Shown piece after piece: positions 59,167 through 64,000 of a DNA stretch of 64,000 nt. Source of the stretch: CAVQCJ01 sp963711005 (GTDB lineage Bacteria > Actinomycetota > Actinomycetes > Prado026); assembly GCA_963711005.1 (NCBI GenBank), contig CAVQCJ010000006.1, forward strand, positions 1 through 64,000. The letters are read 5' to 3'. Within the stretch, counting starts at the first letter, position 1. The number at the start of each line of letters is the position of its first letter. Both the position numbers and the translations under genes were made by a program. The notes under the pieces are model-generated. The model was given only the letters and a program-made list of their open reading frames with translations. It ran no database searches and had not been told where the DNA came from.

Positions 59167-59202
59167 GACCTTCCTGTGGACGACGACCTTCCTGTGGACG
59201 AC
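59167..59202. repeat. 18-bp perfect tandem duplication
   Basis: GACCTTCCTGTGGACGAC occurs twice in tandem (59167-59184 and 59185-59202) in the 139-bp region between the divergent peptidase and pseudokinase genes; a third, partial unit (TGTGGAC) lies just upstream. It may be a recent slippage product or phased binding sites. Confidence 0.75.
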
Positions 59203-59242
59203 GGATCGGTCGCGTCGCCCGGATCGGGCAGGGTGACGACCC

Positions 59243-60613
59243 ATGCGTTCGCTGCGATCCCGCTCGACCGTCCGCCGTCCGCTCTCGGCCGGTGGCGCTG
59301 CGACCGCGCCCGGCCTCCTCGGCTTCACGCTCTGCCGTGCGTTGCGCGCCACCGGCGGTGGGCCGCCCTGGCGGGCGCGGCAGACCGCCACCGGGTACGA
59401 CGTCGTGCTCAGGCCGCTCCCGGCCGGCGTCGGCGCGGACGACTTCGCGGACCTGCCCGAGCACCCGCACCTCGCCGTCCCCACCGTGGTCCGCGCGGCC
59501 GACGGCTGCTCCTACGCCGTCAACCGGTTCGCGCCGCACGGTGGTCTGGACGGCCTCCTGGCCCGGCGCGGAGCGCTCGCCGCCGGCGAGGTCAGCACTG
59601 TCGTGCTCGCCGTGGGTCGGGCGCTCGCCGCGATGCACGCGCGGGGGCGTGCGCACGGCTCGGTGCGGGCGGCTGCGGTCCTGCTCGACACCGGTCTGCG
59701 TGTGTTGCTGGACGCGTCGCTGGGCCGCCCGTCCGCGGGGCCGGACCGGCTGCAGGCCGAGGACGTGCGCGCCCTCGGCGCGCTCGCGCTCGAGCTGTTG
59801 GCGGGCGACGTCCCGCGCGAGCTGCGGGCGTGCCTGTCCGCCGCGACCGACCCCGACCCGGCGCTGCGTCCGGCCGCACCCGACCTGGTCCGGCTGGTGG
59901 TCGCCGCGGTCCCGCCGGAGGCGCTGCGCCTGACAGCCGGGCCGGAGCGTCCGGTGCGCCCGCCAGTCGGTCCGAGCCGGCCGGCACCGCGCCGCCGGCA
60001 CCGCGGTGCCCGGCCCGCGCGGTGCTGGCGCCCGGTCGTCCTCCCGGTTCTGGCCGCCGTCGTCCTCCTCGCCCTCGCGGTGCTCGCCGGCGCCGCCTGG
60101 GCGCGCTTCTCGGACGGCTCCGAGGTGGTGCCGCAGGCGCTCGACGCCCCGGCCCGACCCACGGCGCCGACCGCGACATCCGCGCCCGACTGGGCGCAGC
60201 TGCTCGACGACCTGGACGCGGCGCGTGCTGCGGCCTTCGCCGACGCCGACGACCACGCGCTCTCGTCTGCGGACGCGCCCGGCTCGCCGGCCATGGTCCG
60301 GGACCTCGCGGCGGTGCGCGCGCTGGCCGCTCACGGCGTGCAGGCCAGGGGGTTCCGGATCGCCCTCCTGTCGGTGCAGCCGCTGTCCGTCGGGCCAAGG
60401 GTCGCCGTGCTGGACGTCACCGATCGCCGCGCCGGCTACGACCTCGTCGACGCGACGGGGGCGGTGGTCTCGTCGCAGCCGGCCCGTGGTCCGGCGCGCT
60501 GGCTGGTGGACCTGGTCCGGTCCCGTCCCGGTTGGCTGGTCCGCGATGTCAGGTCAGCGTCGCCACCGCCGACTGCAGGTCCGGGTGCTCCCACCGGAAC
60601 CCGGCATCCGTGA
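59243..60613 (+). CDS. Membrane-anchored pseudokinase-like protein
   Basis: A 456-residue protein with the outline of an actinobacterial protein kinase that has lost catalysis. Residues about 110-215 read GEVSTVVLAVGRALAAMHARGRAHGSVRAAAVLLD (catalytic-loop position HGSV instead of HRD/HGD), GLRVLLDASLGR (DFG position), AEDVRALGALALELLAG (helix F) and ATDPDPALRPAAPDLVRLV (helix I). No VAIK Lys or P-loop is clear. A basic linker, one membrane helix (about 261-283) and an outer domain of about 170 residues follow. It probably binds partners or peptide signals at the membrane. ATG at 59243. It overlaps the end of the convergent TIGR01777 gene by 65 bp. Confidence 0.75.
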   Translation: MRSLRSRSTVRRPLSAGGAATAPGLLGFTLCRALRATGGGPPWRARQTATGYDVVLRPLPAGVGADDFADLPEHPHLAVPTVVRAADGCSYAVNRFAPHGGLDGLLARRGALAAGEVSTVVLAVGRALAAMHARGRAHGSVRAAAVLLDTGLRVLLDASLGRPSAGPDRLQAEDVRALGALALELLAGDVPRELRACLSAATDPDPALRPAAPDLVRLVVAAVPPEALRLTAGPERPVRPPVGPSRPAPRRRHRGARPARCWRPVVLPVLAAVVLLALAVLAGAAWARFSDGSEVVPQALDAPARPTAPTATSAPDWAQLLDDLDAARAAAFADADDHALSSADAPGSPAMVRDLAAVRALAAHGVQARGFRIALLSVQPLSVGPRVAVLDVTDRRAGYDLVDATGAVVSSQPARGPARWLVDLVRSRPGWLVRDVRSASPPPTAGPGAPTGTRHP

Positions 60614-61433
60614 GCGCCTTAGGTTGCACCCGGGCCGACGACAGCACCTCAGACGAGAACTCGCCGAGCACCGCGCGAAGGGCGAACGCCGGGACCGGCA
60701 GCGCCGTCGGACGGTGCAGTGCCCGGCCCATCTCGTGGGTGAGCTCGTCGTTCGTCACCGCCTCCTGGACAGTGAGGTTGACCGGTCCGGACAGGTCGTG
60801 GTCGATGAGGAAGCGCAGCCCGCGCACCTCGTCCGCGAGGGTGATGTAGCTCCAGTACTGCCGGCCGTCACCCAGGTGCCCGCCCAGCCCGAGGCGGAAC
60901 AGGGGCAGCATCCGGGCCCAGGCCCCGCCCTGCTTGGTCATCACCAGCCCGGACCGCGGGTGCACCACGCGGATCCCGGCGACGCGGGCCGGTTCGGCCG
61001 CCTGCTCCCAGGCCTGCGCCACGTCGGCTGCGAAGCCGCTCCCCTTGGGCCCCGACTCGTCCACCGTCCGGCCGTCGGTGTCGCCGTAGTAGCCGATCGC
61101 AGACGCCGAGACGAGCACTGAGGGCAACGGGTCCAGGCGGCTCAGCGCGCGGGCCAGCGTGGACGTACCGTCGACCCGGCTGCGCAGGATCACCCGCTTG
61201 CGCTCGTCGCTCCACCGTCGGTCGCCGATGCCCGCTCCGGCGAGGTGGACGACCGCGCCGACTCCCTGCAGGGCGTCGCTGTCGATGCTGCCGGCCTCCG
61301 GGTCCCACCGCGCCTCGTCCGGCTGCCTGGTCGGGCGCCGGACGAACCGGACCACCTCGTGCCCGTCCGCGGCGAGGTCCGCGACGAGCGCGGTGCCGAT
61401 CAGCCCGGACGCGCCGGTCACCGCGAGCTTCAT
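60549..61433 (-). CDS. TIGR01777-family NAD-dependent epimerase/SDR39U1
   Basis: A 294-residue extended-SDR protein of the TIGR01777 family, with MKLAVTGASGLIGTALVADLAADGHEV for NAD(P), VVHLAGAGIGDRRWSDERKRVILRSRVDGT, SASAIGYYGD with the Tyr, and the C-terminal DUF1731-like FSSEVLSSARVQPKALTDAGFRWEHPDL. Its reaction is not known. In actinomycetes it regularly lies between sucB and lipB, as here. ATG 61433 begins the first strand exactly; the longer frame to 61508 has no ribosome site. It overlaps the convergent pseudokinase gene by 65 bp. Confidence 0.92.
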   Translation of the reverse strand: MKLAVTGASGLIGTALVADLAADGHEVVRFVRRPTRQPDEARWDPEAGSIDSDALQGVGAVVHLAGAGIGDRRWSDERKRVILRSRVDGTSTLARALSRLDPLPSVLVSASAIGYYGDTDGRTVDESGPKGSGFAADVAQAWEQAAEPARVAGIRVVHPRSGLVMTKQGGAWARMLPLFRLGLGGHLGDGRQYWSYITLADEVRGLRFLIDHDLSGPVNLTVQEAVTNDELTHEMGRALHRPTALPVPAFALRAVLGEFSSEVLSSARVQPKALTDAGFRWEHPDLQSAVATLT

Positions 61434-61533
61434 GCGTCGTCTCCCGTTTGGCCCATGCCCCATCGTCACCCGATCGGTGCGGACGGGCCACTCGGGACGG
61501 CCGCGCACGACACGGCGCGGGGCGACCGACTCC

Positions 61534-63345
61534 TCAGAGACCGAGCTCGGCCTCGAACGCCCCGTCCTCGAGCCGCTGCTTGATCGCGACCAGGAAGCGC
61601 GCCGCGTCCGCGCCGTCGACCAACCGGTGGTCGTACGTCAGCGCGAAGTAGGCCATCGACCGGATCGCGATGCCGTCAGTCCCGGTGTCCGGGTCGGTCA
61701 CGACGACCGGCCTCTTGACGACCGTGCCGGTGCCCAGGATCGCGACCTGCGGCTGGTTGATGATCGGGGTGTCGAAGAGCGCACCTCGGCTGCCGGTGTT
61801 CGTCAGCGTGAAAGTCCCGCCGGACAGCTCGTCCGGGGTGATCTTGTTGCCGCGCGTCCGCTCGGCGATGTCGGTGATCTTGCGCGCCAGCCCGGCCAGG
61901 GTGAGGTCGCCAGCGGAGCGGATCACCGGCACCAGCAGGCCGCGCTCGGTGTCGACAGCGATGCCCAGGTGCTCCGACTCGTGGTAGGTGACCGTGCCCG
62001 CCTCGGTGTCGATGCTGGCGTTGACCTGGGGATAGGTCTTCAGCGCGTCGACCGCGGCCTTGGCGAAGAACGGCAGGAACGAGAGCCGGACGCCCTCGCG
62101 CGCCTCGAACTCGGACTTCGCCCTCGCCCGCAGCCCGGCGATCCGGGTGACGTCGACCTCGACGACCGTCGTCAGCTGCGCCGAGACCTGCAAGGACTCC
62201 ACCATCCGCTGCGCGATCACCTTGCGCAGCCGGGACAGCGGCTCGGTCCGGCCGCGAACAGCGGCCGCGGCCGGGGCGGTGGACGGGGTGGCCGCTACCG
62301 CCGGCGCGTTGGCAGCCGCGGACGGTGCCGACGCTGCCGCTGCGGCCGCCCGGGTGGCGGCTTCGGCCCGCTGCCGCTCCGCGGCTTCGAGCACGTCCTG
62401 CTTGCGGATCCGGCCGCCGACCCCGGTGCCGGTGAGCGAGGCCAGGTCGACGCCGTGCTCGGCCGCGAGCTTGCGCACCAGTGGCGTCACGTACGTCTCC
62501 TCGCCCCCGCCGGTCCGGGTGGCTGAGGCGGCCGGCGCGGCGGACGGTGCGGGGGCCGCAGCGGTCGGAGCCGGGGGAGCCGGAGCCGGAGTCGGGAGGG
62601 TGGCTGCCGCTGCGGCTGCGCGAGGCGCCGCGGCCGGTGCGGGCTTGGTCGCCGCGGACGCGGTAGCCGTGCCGGACCCGCCGGCAGCGCCGATCACGCC
62701 CAGGGTGGTGCCCACGGGCACCGTGGCGTCCTCGGGCGCATCGATGGACAGCAGCACGCCGGCGACCGGGGCCGGGATTTCGGTGTCCACCTTGTCGGTC
62801 GACACCTCCAGCAGCGGCTCGTCCAGGGCCACGGCGTCGCCCACGGCCTTGAGCCAGCGGGTCACCGTGCCCTCGGTGACGCTCTCGCCGAGCGCCGGAA
62901 GCACGACCGCGGTGGTCGGCCCCGGCGACGGTGGCACCGGCGACGCCGGCGAAGCGGGTGCCGCGGCTGCAGCCGGCTCGGCCGGCGCCGGGTCGTCCGC
63001 GACGGGGTCGACCGCGGCCGGCGCTGCGGGTGCAGACGGCGGTGCGGGCGGGTCGGCCGGCGCCTCCTGCGGCGGAGCATCGGCACCGCTGTCGTCGCGG
63101 GCGTCGCCGGCGTCGCCGATCACCGCGAGCTCGGCGCCCACCGCGACCGTCTCGTCCTCGCGGGCGACGATGCGGACCAGGATCCCCGTCGCCGGGGCCG
63201 GGATCTCGGTGTCCACCTTGTCCGTCGACACCTCGACCAGCGGTTCGTCCACCTGGACCGTCTCACCCTCCTGCTTGAGCCAGCGGGTGACCGTGCCCTC
63301 GGTGACACTCTCGCCCAGGGCGGGCATCGTGACGGAGACCGTCAT
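61534..63345 (-). CDS. sucB: 2-oxoglutarate dehydrogenase E2-like acyltransferase, two lipoyl domains
   Basis: A 603-residue dihydrolipoamide acyltransferase. Two lipoyl domains have their lipoylated Lys in VSTDKVDTEIPAP at K43 and K185, joined by long Ala/Pro linkers. A peripheral-subunit-binding domain (YVTPLVRKLAAEHGVDL...GRIRKQDVLEAA) precedes the catalytic domain, whose active site is TYDHRLVDGADAARF. In actinomycetes this protein is shared by pyruvate and 2-oxoglutarate dehydrogenase complexes. It is a lipoylation target of the lipA/lipB products encoded here. lpdA (E3) is 21 bp upstream in the same operon. ATG 63345 has GAGGAGTC upstream. Confidence 0.95.
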   Translation of the reverse strand: MTVSVTMPALGESVTEGTVTRWLKQEGETVQVDEPLVEVSTDKVDTEIPAPATGILVRIVAREDETVAVGAELAVIGDAGDARDDSGADAPPQEAPADPPAPPSAPAAPAAVDPVADDPAPAEPAAAAAPASPASPVPPSPGPTTAVVLPALGESVTEGTVTRWLKAVGDAVALDEPLLEVSTDKVDTEIPAPVAGVLLSIDAPEDATVPVGTTLGVIGAAGGSGTATASAATKPAPAAAPRAAAAAATLPTPAPAPPAPTAAAPAPSAAPAASATRTGGGEETYVTPLVRKLAAEHGVDLASLTGTGVGGRIRKQDVLEAAERQRAEAATRAAAAAASAPSAAANAPAVAATPSTAPAAAAVRGRTEPLSRLRKVIAQRMVESLQVSAQLTTVVEVDVTRIAGLRARAKSEFEAREGVRLSFLPFFAKAAVDALKTYPQVNASIDTEAGTVTYHESEHLGIAVDTERGLLVPVIRSAGDLTLAGLARKITDIAERTRGNKITPDELSGGTFTLTNTGSRGALFDTPIINQPQVAILGTGTVVKRPVVVTDPDTGTDGIAIRSMAYFALTYDHRLVDGADAARFLVAIKQRLEDGAFEAELGL

Positions 63346-63366
63346 GCGTGTCGACTCCTCGCTTCG

Positions 63367-64000
63367 TCAGCCGTGGGTGTGCAGCGGCTTGCCGGCGAGC
63401 GCGAGATGCGCCTCGCCGACCGCCTCGGACTGGGTCGGGTGCGGGTGGATCAGCGAGGCGACGTCGTCGGCGTAGGCCTCCCAGTTGTAGATGAGCTGGG
63501 CCTCGGCGAGCAGCTCGCCGACGCGGGCTCCGACCATGTGCACACCGACCACCGGACCGTCCGCGACCGACACCAGCTTCACGGCGCCGGCGGTCTTGAG
63601 GATCTGGGACTTCCCGTTGCCGGCCAGGTCGTAGGTGAGCGCGCGCACCTTGTCGTCGCCGTACCGCTCCCGGGCGGCCGCCTCGGTGATGCCCACGGAG
63701 GCCACCTCGGGCTCGCAGTAGGCGATGCGCGGGACGCCGTCGTAGTCGATCGGGCGCGGGTTCAGCCCGCCGATGTGCTCGGCGACCAGGATCCCCTCGG
63801 CGAAGCCGACGTGTGCGAGCTGCAGCGTCGGGATCAGGTCGCCCACGGCGTACACGCCCGGCACCGAGGTACGGCAGAACTCGTCCACGGTCACGAAGCC
63901 GCGTTCGATCGCCACCCCGGCCTCGGCGTACCCGAGGCCGTCGGAGACCGGACCGCGGCCGACCGCCACCAGCAGCACGTCGGCGTCGAAGGCCTTGCCG
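63367..64000 (-). CDS. lpdA: Dihydrolipoyl dehydrogenase (E3), C-terminal part, runs off the window
   Basis: The last 210 residues or so of the FAD/NAD enzyme that reoxidises dihydrolipoyl groups of sucB. Visible are the end of the NAD domain (VLLVAVGRGP), the FAD GD motif VYAVGDLIPTLQLAHVGFAEG, the dimerisation domain with PRIAYCEPEVASVG and the catalytic-dyad His in LIHPHPTQSEAVGEA (HPHPTxSE). The N-terminal FAD domain with the redox-active Cys pair lies beyond position 64000. It is the first visible gene of the lpdA-sucB operon. Confidence 0.95.
   Translation of the reverse strand, partial: GKAFDADVLLVAVGRGPVSDGLGYAEAGVAIERGFVTVDEFCRTSVPGVYAVGDLIPTLQLAHVGFAEGILVAEHIGGLNPRPIDYDGVPRIAYCEPEVASVGITEAAARERYGDDKVRALTYDLAGNGKSQILKTAGAVKLVSVADGPVVGVHMVGARVGELLAEAQLIYNWEAYADDVASLIHPHPTQSEAVGEAHLALAGKPLHTHG

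Overview
The window is high-GC DNA with the gene content of an actinomycete. Pointers are F420-linked npdG, a SigE-family ECF sigma factor, polyphosphate glucokinase, GlnR-type boxes at two glutamine synthetase genes, GlnE, a histone-tail-like Lys/Arg/Ala protein, and a gene order (lpdA, sucB, TIGR01777 epimerase, lipB, lipA, DUF4191, RDD, glnA1, glnE, glnA2, TAP-like hydrolase, panB) that recalls the conserved chromosome around lipB to panB in mycobacteria and streptomycetes. The genus cannot be named from sequence reading alone.

Layout. 1-3.6 kb is accessory DNA: a tightly overlapping arsenic operon (DUF2180, arsR, ACR3 efflux, a cut-off small ORF) followed by a damaged IS30-type transposase and a structured attachment-like site (3461-3578). 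3.7-19.2 kb holds a flavoprotein monooxygenase, two VOC proteins, an SDR, a Y-family polymerase, a large LAL/LuxR regulator, a SigE-family sigma factor coupled to a membrane-anchored partner, a flavoprotein reductase, a GT87 mannosyltransferase, MarR, ppgK, map and a histone-H1-like protein. 19.3-26.4 kb has a disrupted MFS gene, npdG with a metal-receptor-like partner, panB, and an MFS exporter with its TetR and a likely operator. 26.4-42.8 kb carries nadE at the end of an ABC-2 exporter operon, glnA2-glnE, an MFS gene, a secreted TAP-like hydrolase, DUF1003, an L,D-transpeptidase lipoprotein, DUF2203 and a SulP transporter.

42.8-44.45 kb is a second accessory block (aquaporin, arylsulfatase remnant) that ends in a second copy of the attachment-like site (44338-44454), directly beside glnA1. 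44.5-64 kb returns to conserved chromosome: glnA1/RDD, two membrane glycosyltransferases, an XdhC-VOC fusion, the lipoate operon with DUF4191 and an acyltransferase, an MMPL transporter, a Gfo/Idh oxidoreductase, an S51 peptidase, a membrane pseudokinase, a TIGR01777 epimerase, and sucB-lpdA (lpdA runs off the window).

How the genes work together. Nitrogen assimilation is unusually complete: an adenylylatable glnA1, a non-adenylylatable glnA2, the adenylyltransferase glnE, and GlnR-type boxes before both synthetases. The lipoylation enzymes (lipA, lipB) sit near the lipoylated E2 (sucB) and its E3 (lpdA). The most interesting new signal is the pair of structured sites about 40.9 kb apart, with identical spacing of 11-bp-phased TCCGC repeats, AACGGTAT and GCAGGTCAG, each closing an accessory block on the same side. 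Five reading-frame breaks (arsR, IS30 transposase, MFS twice, glnE) are all single-base insertions; this points to sequencing error at least in glnE.
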